Of a DNA stretch of 51,603 nucleotides, positions 16,918 to 24,134 are shown in pieces. This DNA is from Acidobacteriaceae bacterium. GTDB taxonomy: Bacteria > Acidobacteriota > Terriglobia > Terriglobales > Acidobacteriaceae. The translations under genes were made by a program, and so were the position numbers. The stretch is from assembly GCA_003151155.1 (NCBI GenBank), contig PLWX01000061.1, positions 24,705-76,307 on the forward strand. Direction: 5' to 3'. The notes under the pieces were generated by a model that worked only from the letters and a program-made list of their open reading frames with translations, ran no database searches and was not told the DNA's origin. The stretch's first letter is position 1, and every line of letters begins with the position of its first letter.

Positions 16918-18150
16918 CTAGCGGCGTAGATTCTGTTCCATTCTCTGTGGCTCAAGTAGATTCGCCGCACGGCAACACGCACCCAGGGGAATGGGAGCGC
17001 CGTGCGGGCAAGTTCGTGGGTGGCCGAGGAAGGTGCAGATCTTCTCGGTGGCTTCGGCCGACAGGATGTGCTCGAACTTGCAGGCCTGCTCTTCGATTTC
17101 TTCCTGGTTCTGCATGTGGAAGCTCTCGGTGAAGAGCCGCTCGGCAAGACGATGGCGCCGGATGATGCTCTGCGCGAGCTCGCGGCCGCGGTTGGTGAAC
17201 TCCACGACAAACTCGCCGTCATCGGGCAACACATGCTGTTGCTGGCGCATGGCATCGTGACACGGATTGATAATGCGCTTGTGACCGTGCGGCTGCGGGC
17301 CATGGCGCTCCATGGTAAGCAATCCGAGCTCGACCATCTTCTCCACGGCAATCGGAACGGGGAGAGCGCCGTGATCATCCATGCGTCCGACTTCCGCGTG
17401 TTCTCCGTGCTCTTCGGTCACCCAGATCTCTTCCAGCAATTCGTCGAACTGTTCCTGGTCGTTAAGGGAGAAGATCTGCTCGTGGCTCACGCGTCCGTGA
17501 TGTAGCTCGATCATGCGGTCCGCAAGACGCGCCATTACCGGATCGTGCGTAACCATCACAATCGTTCGGCCAGCTTGGTGCAGTTCTCGCAGCAGGCGTA
17601 ACACGATCTCTTCGTTCTGTGCATCGAGGTTGCCCGTAGGTTCGTCGGCCAGGATGATCTTGGGATCGTTGATCAGCGCTCGCGCAATGCAGATCCGCTG
17701 CTGTTCGCCGCCCGACAACTGCGCTGGCAGATGATTGGCACGCTCCGACAGCCCGACACGCTCCAGGGCTTGCCGGGCTTCGGTTTCGTCCGTCATGCTA
17801 TGGAAATATTGCGCGAGCATTACGTTCTCGAGCGCGGTGAGGTAGGGAATCAGGTGAAACTGCTGGAAGACGAATCCAATCTTCTCGGCGCGTACGCGAT
17901 TCAATCCTGAAGCCGGCAGTTCTGCGACGTTCTCGCCGTCGAGCCAGATGGCGCCCTTCGTCGGCTGATCGAGACAGCCAACCAGATTGACGAGTGTCGA
18001 TTTGCCCGACCCGGAAGGCCCCATTACGGCGACCCATTCGCCGGAGTTCACGTGCAAGCTCACATCGTCAAGCGCCTTGAGCATGGCGGCATCGCCATTC
18101 CGCTCCGCCCGCGCGGGGTACAGCTTGCTGACATTTTCCAGCCGGATCAT
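16918..18150 (-). CDS. ABC ATPase fused to a DtxR/MntR-type metal-sensing domain
   Basis: A 410-residue fusion. Residues 1-225 are a LolD/MacB-type ABC ATPase: Walker A GPSGSGKST (44-52), Q-loop FVFQQ, signature LSGGEQ (145-150), Walker B IILADE (165-170) and H-loop His202. Residues of about 235-395 match the iron-dependent repressor family. A winged-helix-like segment (about 235-282) comes first, then a His-rich insertion (about 283-310). The metal-binding/dimerisation domain keeps the ligand set seen in DtxR: RRHRLAERL (H333, E337), ACKFEH (C357, E360, H361), and the TCPHGAPIP tail typical of the MntR branch. The gene is last in the FTR1 operon, 6 nt after the second permease. It probably powers the two FtsX-like permeases while sensing Fe2+ or Mn2+. 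Whether the HTH still binds DNA is unknown. Confidence 0.9.
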   Translation of the reverse strand: MIRLENVSKLYPARAERNGDAAMLKALDDVSLHVNSGEWVAVMGPSGSGKSTLVNLVGCLDQPTKGAIWLDGENVAELPASGLNRVRAEKIGFVFQQFHLIPYLTALENVMLAQYFHSMTDETEARQALERVGLSERANHLPAQLSGGEQQRICIARALINDPKIILADEPTGNLDAQNEEIVLRLLRELHQAGRTIVMVTHDPVMARLADRMIELHHGRVSHEQIFSLNDQEQFDELLEEIWVTEEHGEHAEVGRMDDHGALPVPIAVEKMVELGLLTMERHGPQPHGHKRIINPCHDAMRQQQHVLPDDGEFVVEFTNRGRELAQSIIRRHRLAERLFTESFHMQNQEEIEEQACKFEHILSAEATEKICTFLGHPRTCPHGAPIPLGACCRAANLLEPQRMEQNLRR

Positions 18151-18156
18151 CCGCTC

Positions 18157-19272
18157 TTACTCTCCCCTCAAAATGGTAGCAGGCTGCACCCGACGCAACA
18201 TGGAAATGGGCAAAACCGCCGAAACCAACGCCAGCAGAACGCTTCCCGCAACAATGACAGGTAGCACCGAGAATCGTGGCGATACCGAAGCATGAAAATT
18301 CGCACTCGCGATCCAGGCCGCTACGCCGAGACCAATCGCAAACCCGAGCACCGCGCCGAAAACACCCAGCGCCGCAGCCTCGGCGGCAAAGAAGCCGGTG
18401 ATGATCCGCTCGGAAGCACCCAACGCCTTCATGATGGCGAAATTCTTGCGCTGCTCCAGGACCCACGCCGTCAGTGTTGCCAATACGCAAAGAATCGCAG
18501 TCACGATGATCACCACCGCCGATGCCAGCAACGACGCGCGCGCCTTCCCGAGTACCCGTCCTTCCGCCTCTACGATCTGTCGCACCGGCTTTACATCTGC
18601 GTCGGGCAGCGCCGCAGCTAGCTTCTCGCGCATCGCTTCGATTTCTTTGGACGATCCGCTGGCTCCGACCTCAATGGTGGAAGGCGGTAAACCCGTCCAC
18701 GCAGTGAAATCGCCAAGCGCGAGATAAATGCGGCTGTCTTCCTCTGCACCGGTGTTGAGCGTCCCCGCCGGCGTAAGAGTTATCGTCTTAGCATCGAAGG
18801 TCAGATCGAACGCGCCGCCTGCAGGCGCGACGACCTCCATCGCGCGGGCTCCCACCAGCGTGGACCTTGGTGCATTTGGCCATGCCATCACGGACCACCA
18901 ATGATTGAGCTGCTGGGCACGCTCGAAATCCGTACCCGCTACTACCACGGAGGCGCCTTTGCTTGTCTTCGCGACGGCATAGGTGAAGGGAACCGCGATC
19001 CCTCGGCCGGCGAGGGTCGTATCGACAACCATCAATGTATTCGCCGGCAGAGGATTGCCATTGTGTCCCACGATCAAGAGGTTCGCGCCGTATTTGCGAA
19101 ACTCTTTTTGCAGCTTGGCCTGCACGTCGACATACAGGATCAACATCGCTGTCGCCACACTCGCGGCAACCACTACGGCCAGCAATGCTGCCGTAGCGCG
19201 ACCCTTGCGCACCAGCGCCGCCCGCATCATCACGCGCAAGAACATTCCGGAACCACCGGTGCGAGCCTTCAT
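18157..19272 (-). CDS. FtsX/MacB-like ABC permease of iron operon (second)
   Basis: A permease of about 371 residues. The start at ATG 19272 (MKARTGGSGMFLRV) overlaps the preceding stop as ATGA; an internal ATG at 19245 (MFLRVMMRA) is also possible and would match the first permease's start better. One N-terminal transmembrane helix (LLAVVVAASVATAMLILYV) is followed by a large periplasmic MacB-type domain, then three C-terminal helices. The terminal motif is RRVQPATILRGE, as usual for FtsX-domain permeases. The cytoplasmic loop EQRKNFAIMKALGAS is the standard coupling segment to the ATPase. It pairs with the upstream permease as a heterodimer and with the ATPase-DtxR fusion downstream. Confidence 0.9.
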   Translation of the reverse strand: MKARTGGSGMFLRVMMRAALVRKGRATAALLAVVVAASVATAMLILYVDVQAKLQKEFRKYGANLLIVGHNGNPLPANTLMVVDTTLAGRGIAVPFTYAVAKTSKGASVVVAGTDFERAQQLNHWWSVMAWPNAPRSTLVGARAMEVVAPAGGAFDLTFDAKTITLTPAGTLNTGAEEDSRIYLALGDFTAWTGLPPSTIEVGASGSSKEIEAMREKLAAALPDADVKPVRQIVEAEGRVLGKARASLLASAVVIIVTAILCVLATLTAWVLEQRKNFAIMKALGASERIITGFFAAEAAALGVFGAVLGFAIGLGVAAWIASANFHASVSPRFSVLPVIVAGSVLLALVSAVLPISMLRRVQPATILRGE

Positions 19273-20537
19273 GCGTCGCCCCGCAACACCATCACCGGGT
19301 CGTACTGCAGGGCTTTTCGGATGGACGCCGCACTCCCCAGGAAAGTCACGATGACCGCAATCGTCAGCACGACGGGGAAGAGCACTGGTGAAATGTTGAC
19401 CTGCGAAGCGAAGATCCATACTCCGATGCGGCGTGCCAGCAGCGATCCAACGGCGAAGCCCACCGCGCCGCCAACCAGAGCGAGCAGCGCCGCCTCGGTG
19501 AAGAACAGCCCGGCAATCGCGGAGTTCGCCGCGCCCATGGCTTTCATCAATCCCACTTCGCTGCGCCGTTCCATGATGGCCGTAGCCATTGCCGCCGAGA
19601 CCGCCAGGGCCGAAGCCAGCAGGGCCGCTAGTGTCACCAGCAACATCAGGCCTTCGATACGGGATAACACCGTGCCTTCGTTCTGCGAGACCTGGCGTAT
19701 CTCCACCGCGCGCGAATTCGGAATCGCCTGCTGCACCTGGAAGGCAATCGACTTGGCGTAAGGAGAGCAGAACCAGCGATCGAAGTCCGTCTTGCTCAAG
19801 GCTTTTGGATTCTTGCGCGCGAAATCGTCTTCCGGCTTGGTGAGCGCGCTCACCTGGATCTGCTTGACCGCGCCAGTACGTCCAAGCACCGCTTGTGCCA
19901 ACGCGAGTGGTGCAACCACCTGGTTGTCTTCATTGCCGCCAGTGGTGAGGATCCCCGCGACCAGCAGGGAACGATCGCCAACCTGGAGGTGATCGCCGAC
20001 CTTCACGTTCAGCCTGTCCGCCAGCGCCCCTCCGAGCAGCACATCGCTTGACTCATCCTTCGGCCAAGCTCCCGCGACTTTCCACCAGGGCGATATCTTC
20101 CGCACGCCGGTGGTGAAATCTTCTTTGCCATAGCGAAGATGTTTTTCGAAATAGGTTCCGACGAGTTCGGTGTGAGCGCCCCCGCCGGCCGCGCTCTTTA
20201 TATCGATCGGCACGGGCAAGAATGGCGCGAAGCCCTCAATGTTGTTGCGCCAGAAAATCCCCTTGATCTCCGGCAAGTCGGCTTCATTCATGTACGAGCC
20301 GTCGTTAGCGGGCTTTAGATCAACGCCGCCGATGCGCACGTCGAGCGTGTCCGCCTGCGGCGTGACCGCGATGTTCGCGCCATAGCTGCGCAACTCGTGG
20401 TTGATCTTGTCGCCGATGTCGGTAGCCACCGCGATCATCGCCGTAGCCACGGTTACGCCCAATGCAATCGAAACTCCGGCGAGCAGCTTGCGCCGCTGTT
20501 GCCGCCGAAAGGATTGATAGACGAGCCGCAGGAACAT
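19269..20537 (-). CDS. FtsX/MacB-like ABC permease of iron operon (first)
   Basis: A 422-residue permease with one N-terminal transmembrane helix (about 20-42), a periplasmic domain of about 240 residues and three C-terminal helices (about 285-415). The ATPase-contacting ERRSEVGLMKAMGAA loop and terminal DPVMVLRGD motif are conserved in the FtsX domain. The start ATG 20537 follows the FTR1 stop by 3 nt. The periplasmic domain differs from the second permease, so the pair is an old duplication working as a heterodimer. By analogy with the ftr1-p19 loci of Campylobacter, which also carry two such permeases and an ATPase, the substrate or partner is linked to iron handling. That analogy is from memory. 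Confidence 0.9.
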   Translation of the reverse strand: MFLRLVYQSFRRQQRRKLLAGVSIALGVTVATAMIAVATDIGDKINHELRSYGANIAVTPQADTLDVRIGGVDLKPANDGSYMNEADLPEIKGIFWRNNIEGFAPFLPVPIDIKSAAGGGAHTELVGTYFEKHLRYGKEDFTTGVRKISPWWKVAGAWPKDESSDVLLGGALADRLNVKVGDHLQVGDRSLLVAGILTTGGNEDNQVVAPLALAQAVLGRTGAVKQIQVSALTKPEDDFARKNPKALSKTDFDRWFCSPYAKSIAFQVQQAIPNSRAVEIRQVSQNEGTVLSRIEGLMLLVTLAALLASALAVSAAMATAIMERRSEVGLMKAMGAANSAIAGLFFTEAALLALVGGAVGFAVGSLLARRIGVWIFASQVNISPVLFPVVLTIAVIVTFLGSAASIRKALQYDPVMVLRGDA

Positions 20538-20540
20538 CGC

Positions 20541-21794
20541 TTATTTCTTCTGGAAGATGTGCAGGCCGTTTTGCAGGTCCGCCGCGGTCAACACCACGCC
20601 GTCATTGGTCGTCACAGACTTCAGCGGAACGGGGTTGCAACCGCCTGCGGTTCCCACCGACTGCGGATTGATGGGTGCAGCACAATTCTTGCACGTCAAG
20701 CCCTGCTGGGTTTCGTAGAAACCTACTGGCCCGCAAATCTCACAGGCATCGAACACGGTGGCGATCTTACCGTCCGGCTTCTGATAAAGCAGGAAACGGA
20801 CTTCCGTGCCGTCGATCGTCGCCGTATAACGGTGCAAATGACCGTCCGCCACTTGCGAAAGCGGGATGATCGCCTGCCCGTTGCTGAAGGTGACCAGCGT
20901 CGCTGGAGATAACGCGGAAGCGCTCTTCGCGTAGATGAATTGCGCTGTCACCATGATGATGAAGACGAACGAGCAGATGTAGAGCGACGAAGCCCAGAAG
21001 CGTTCACGCCGCGCCGTCCATTCGGCCTTGCGGCGCTCCGCGGGGTTCGCGACCGCCGGCACTACGCCAGCACGGCGTCGATATTCAAACAGCACCATCA
21101 TCGCGGCCAAGGCAAGAATGGTGACGAAGAAGAACATGTCGTTGCGCACGATCGGGCCAATCATCGCCATCTCGCGCTTGCTCGAAGGCAGCACGCCGTT
21201 TTCGGAAAGTTCATGCAGGCCTGAGACCACCAGTTGGAAAGCGACGAAGAACAAGATCACCGTCGTGACTTTGAAGAACTTCTGCAGGTTGACCTTCACC
21301 GTGCCGCGGACGAACATCACACCGAAAGCCACGGCGAGTCCGATGCCAATCAGCGTGCCGAGGAAATTCAACAGCCCGGTGGTATTCAGCGAAACCGCGG
21401 AGAGAATCAATACCGTCTCCACGCCTTCACGCAAGATCATGAGGAAGACGAAGAGGAACAGTCCAATATGCGAGCTCTTGCTGGTAAGGGAACTGAGCCT
21501 GCTCTCGATGTCACCTTTCATGCGGCGACCGGTCTTCATCATGAAGACCACCATGCTGATCACGAAGACTGCGGCGACGAGCATCACCCAGCCTTCCACG
21601 ATGTCGGTATTAAGGTTGAGCCGCGAGACCAGGACGGCAGCGACGATACTGCCGATGACGGCGGAGACGAGCCCGCTATAAACGTATTTGCGCAGCTCGG
21701 AACGGCCGATCTTGTTGAGATAGGCGAGGGTAATACCGATAATAAGGGCTGCTTCCACTCCTTCGCGGAGGGTAATGACAAGAGCCTCGATCAT
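20541..21794 (-). CDS. FTR1-family iron permease fused to a DUF2318-like cysteine domain
   Basis: A 417-residue inner-membrane protein that heads the operon. Residues 1-290 form the FTR1 core of seven or more helices, with two REGxE iron-binding motifs, REGVE at 10-14 and 122-126. This is the hallmark of oxidase-dependent and bacterial EfeU/FetM iron permeases. Residues of about 295-417, after the last helix, resemble the Fe-S-type DUF2318 domain: C351/C354 (CEIC), C368/C371 (CKNC) and C386, with QKPDGKIATVFDACEICG as the most typical block. The start ATG 21794 lies 23 bp from a Fur-box palindrome. No P19/FetP-like periplasmic iron protein gene is in the window. The cysteine domain probably faces the periplasm or binds metal for electron transfer, which is inference. 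Confidence 0.93.
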   Translation of the reverse strand: MIEALVITLREGVEAALIIGITLAYLNKIGRSELRKYVYSGLVSAVIGSIVAAVLVSRLNLNTDIVEGWVMLVAAVFVISMVVFMMKTGRRMKGDIESRLSSLTSKSSHIGLFLFVFLMILREGVETVLILSAVSLNTTGLLNFLGTLIGIGLAVAFGVMFVRGTVKVNLQKFFKVTTVILFFVAFQLVVSGLHELSENGVLPSSKREMAMIGPIVRNDMFFFVTILALAAMMVLFEYRRRAGVVPAVANPAERRKAEWTARRERFWASSLYICSFVFIIMVTAQFIYAKSASALSPATLVTFSNGQAIIPLSQVADGHLHRYTATIDGTEVRFLLYQKPDGKIATVFDACEICGPVGFYETQQGLTCKNCAAPINPQSVGTAGGCNPVPLKSVTTNDGVVLTAADLQNGLHIFQKK

Positions 21795-21816
21795 GCTTGC
21801 GGGACCGGCTTTCGGT

Positions 21817-21843
21817 AATTGAAAATGAAATTCATTTTCAATT
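21817..21843. promoter_or_regulatory. Fur-box palindrome upstream of the iron operon
   Basis: A perfect 13-1-13 inverted repeat (aattgaaaatgaa-a-ttcattttcaatt). Its central 19 bp match the classic Fur box GATAATGATAATCATTATC at 15 of 19 positions. It starts 3 nt downstream of the predicted -10 box of the FTR1 promoter and covers the likely transcription start, the usual place for repression by Fur with Fe2+. Confidence 0.9.
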
Positions 21844-21846
21844 AGT

Positions 21847-21876
21847 ATTGTATGGCTCCCGCCTGCTTAGGGTCAA
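21847..21876 (-). promoter_or_regulatory. Sigma70-type promoter of the iron operon
   Basis: On the minus strand TTGACC (21876-21871) and TACAAT (21852-21847) are separated by 18 bp. The start site would fall inside the adjoining Fur-box palindrome, about 45 nt before the FTR1 start codon. Confidence 0.7.
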
Positions 21877-21990
21877 TCCAACCCAGTTACCCGTACGTGG
21901 GATGACGCGAACGGTACTCCCCTGCAGCCAATGGCTTCGTTCCACCCGGCTTTCCGCATCCCGATGCGCGTTTGCTAATCTAAGAGTCTA

Positions 21991-22572
21991 ATGAAGATTG
22001 GTGTCCTGGCGTTACAAGGAGATTTTGACGCGCACCGCGAGATGCTGGAGCGTCTTGGTGTGGACGTGGTTATGGTGCGCAAACCCGCGCAGTTGCAAGA
22101 GATCGATGGCCTGATCATCCCCGGCGGCGAATCAAGCACCTTTCTCAAACTGCTGGGCGAAGCCGGCTTCGACGAACTGAAGCGCTTCGTGACCAGTAAG
22201 CCAACGTTCGGCACCTGTGCTGGGGCCATCATGCTCGCCAGGGAAGTTGAAAATCCCGCGCAGAAGGGGACTGGCGCTATTGACATCCGGGTGCGCCGCA
22301 ACGCCTACGGACGCCAGATCGAGAGCACGATCCTTACCAGCGAATGCGAACTGCCGGGCGGCGAGATGGAGATGGTCTATATCCGTGCCCCCCGCATTGA
22401 AGAAGCTGGGCCGGGAGTTGAAGTGCTGGCCAAGCGCGACGGTCACCCCGTGCTGGTGCGCCAGGGCAAAGTGCTCGCCGCTACGTTTCACCCGGAACTC
22501 ACGGGCGATACCCGCGTCCACGAAACTTTTCTCAAGATGGTGCGCAACGGCGCTGCAGGAGAAAAAGCATGA
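21991..22572 (+). CDS. pdxT: Pyridoxal 5'-phosphate synthase glutaminase subunit
   Basis: A 193-residue class I glutamine amidotransferase that delivers ammonia from glutamine to PdxS for PLP synthesis. The triad is visible: C76 in FGTCAGA, H167 and E169 in FHPEL. The GGESST oxyanion-hole block (residues 45-50) is PdxT-specific. The length is typical. No pdxS is in the window, so the two subunits are not adjacent here as they often are. The glutathione peroxidase gene starts within its stop codon (ATGA overlap). Several PLP enzymes depend on it, including the aminotransferase at 33727. Confidence 0.96.
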   Translation: MKIGVLALQGDFDAHREMLERLGVDVVMVRKPAQLQEIDGLIIPGGESSTFLKLLGEAGFDELKRFVTSKPTFGTCAGAIMLAREVENPAQKGTGAIDIRVRRNAYGRQIESTILTSECELPGGEMEMVYIRAPRIEEAGPGVEVLAKRDGHPVLVRQGKVLAATFHPELTGDTRVHETFLKMVRNGAAGEKA

Positions 22573-23048
22573 GCTTTTACGATCTCTCGGCCAAACTCAA
22601 CAATGGCAAAGAGAAAAAACTTTCCGACTTCAAAGGCAAGGTCCTGCTGATCGTGAATACCGCCAGCGAATGTGGATTCACCCCGCAATATCAAGGTCTG
22701 CAGGAGATCTACGATCGTTACAAAGATCGCGGCTTCGAGGTGCTTGGCTTCCCCTGCAACCAGTTCGGGCACCAGGAGCCCGGCACCGACAAAGATATCC
22801 AGTCCTTCTGCCAGCTCAACTACGGCGTCACCTTTCCGATCTTCGCCAAAGTTGACGTAAACGGCGAAAACGCTCACCCGGTCTTCCAGTTTTTGAAAAG
22901 CGAGAAGGGCGGATTGCTCGGTGACGGCATCAAGTGGAACTTCACCAAGTTCCTGGTCGACGTGGAGGGCAACGTCGTAGACCGCTACGCACCGCAGACC
23001 ATCCCCGTTCGCATTGCAGGCGATATCGAAAAGCTCTTACCCACGTAG
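22569..23048 (+). CDS. Glutathione peroxidase family protein
   Basis: A 159-residue thioredoxin-fold peroxidase reducing hydrogen or lipid peroxides. The peroxidatic Cys is C35 in NTASECGFTPQY (Cys, not Sec). The FPCNQFG block carries the second Cys (C63) and the conserved Gln, and KWNFTKFLVD has the active-site Trp. With a second cysteine and no clear oligomerisation loop, it may run on thioredoxin rather than glutathione, as many bacterial homologues do. It overlaps pdxT by 4 nt and is followed 9 nt later by the NTF2-like gene. Confidence 0.94.
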   Translation: MSFYDLSAKLNNGKEKKLSDFKGKVLLIVNTASECGFTPQYQGLQEIYDRYKDRGFEVLGFPCNQFGHQEPGTDKDIQSFCQLNYGVTFPIFAKVDVNGENAHPVFQFLKSEKGGLLGDGIKWNFTKFLVDVEGNVVDRYAPQTIPVRIAGDIEKLLPT

Positions 23049-23057
23049 GAAAAGTGA

Positions 23058-23444
23058 ATGACCAGTTCCAACGCTCTTGCCGCTGATCAGGAATTTTTTC
23101 AGTCCCTGCTTTCCGGGAACGTCCGCGAGGTTGAGACCCTGCTCGCCGACGACTTCATGCTCATCGACGTGATGCAGGGAAGCGAAGTGCCCAGGTCCGC
23201 TTTCCTGGACCTCCTTGCGGGCGGTCAGCTCCAGTTTGAGTCCATCGTTCCCTCGGGCCTAAAAGTACGGCTCTACGGAGACGCTGCCATCATCACCGGT
23301 ACCACGGAGATGCGAGTCGGATTCGATGGCAGTACCATGGCAGTACCGGGGTTGTGCACAGCCGCTACACGCACGTCTACGTCTTGCAAGCCGGGGCGCT
23401 GGCGACTCGCCTCGGCCCAAGGCACTCCGATCCCCGGGAGTTGA
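23058..23444 (+). CDS. NTF2-like (DUF4440/SnoaL-type) protein with a doubly shifted C-terminal segment
   Basis: A 128-residue protein whose N-terminus (AADQEFFQSLLSGNVREVE..LLADDFMLID) is typical of the DUF4440 branch of the NTF2-like fold. The frame is open throughout, but residues 94 to about 113 are not family-like. The expected strand SRYTHVYVLQAG is encoded in another frame between about 23354 and 23396, and the family-like GRWRLASAQGTP returns in the original frame. An 11-bp tandem duplication (23326-23347) followed by one extra G in the G-run at 23393-23396 adds 12 nt in total and would explain both shifts. The product may be misfolded, or the defect could be an assembly error. Its role is unknown; it follows glutathione peroxidase by 9 nt. 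Confidence 0.7.
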   Translation: MTSSNALAADQEFFQSLLSGNVREVETLLADDFMLIDVMQGSEVPRSAFLDLLAGGQLQFESIVPSGLKVRLYGDAAIITGTTEMRVGFDGSTMAVPGLCTAATRTSTSCKPGRWRLASAQGTPIPGS

Positions 23445-23981
23445 ACGTAAAATGCTGCTCGCCGGTGGTCGTGCTACAGCGGGCGGCTGGTGCGACTCGT
23501 ACAGAAGTTTTCGGCGGTGATTTCCGTTCATCATGACCAAGCCGACTGCGCCTCCGACCAAGCTTCCTGCGGCCATTCCGCCGAGGCCTCCAATCATCGC
23601 CCCCAGGGGCCATGCGCGGCCAGTGGCGATTCCAGCGGCGATAGCGCCGCCCGCTGCGCCGATGAGTTGCCCGCCACGAAGAAAGGCATACGGATCATGC
23701 TGCGCCCCCTCGAGTCGTTGCACGATGCGGACTTGCGGCCGCGAGAACTCGCGAATTTCGACAGGCCCTCCCGAGCCCTCTCGCACTTTCAATCGTAGAA
23801 ATCGGTCGGCGGCGGAATGGAAGCGCCCCACGTATTCCTGCCCACTCCACAACTCCATCAGGAGGGGAGTATCCCACGCCAGCTTTGCAATCTTCGTCCA
23901 GTCGTCCGAGGTCTTGGCCGGCAACTCGGGCACAATGAGTAAAACACTCAGCAAGATCACAAATATCCGACGCGTCCGCAT
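23259..23981 (-). CDS. Secreted glycine-zipper protein of unknown function
   Basis: A 240-residue frame with a signal peptide (RRIFVILLSVLLIVPELPA). A beta-rich stretch follows with RFLRLKVREGSGGPVEI, reminiscent of proteins that handle a 'key' lipid or ion, then a Gly/Ala-rich glycine-zipper membrane segment (about 105-150, GGQLIGAAGGAIAAGIATG). The protein should end soon after RRKLLYES, around base 23480 by comparison with the usual short tail of such proteins. Here the frame runs on for about 70 low-complexity, Arg/Pro/Ser-rich residues antisense to the NTF2-like gene. A stop in the neighbouring frame (ctg-tag near 23475) suggests a lost or shifted terminus. I do not recognise the function. 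Confidence 0.6.
   Translation of the reverse strand: MRTRRIFVILLSVLLIVPELPAKTSDDWTKIAKLAWDTPLLMELWSGQEYVGRFHSAADRFLRLKVREGSGGPVEIREFSRPQVRIVQRLEGAQHDPYAFLRGGQLIGAAGGAIAAGIATGRAWPLGAMIGGLGGMAAGSLVGGAVGLVMMNGNHRRKLLYESHQPPAVARPPASSILRSTPGDRSALGRGESPAPRLARRRRACSGCAQPRYCHGTAIESDSHLRGTGDDGSVSVEPYF
23326..23347 (+). repeat. 11-bp tandem duplication inside the NTF2-like gene
   Basis: The unit atggcagtacc occurs twice in direct succession (23326-23336 and 23337-23347). Because 11 is not a multiple of three, it changes the downstream reading frame. A compensating extra G lies about 50 bp further on. Confidence 0.9.
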
Positions 23982-24134
23982 ATGTTCCTCCGCATATGCA
24001 ACCTACGCCCGGAAGCGCAGCAGCCAGGGCCAGGCGAGGACACTTTTCGAAGTGTCACAACGCACCGTGGACGACCGCTCCTTCGTGGGGGAACTCAGGT
24101 GTTCTACCCCGAAATTCGTTATACTGGCCGCAGG

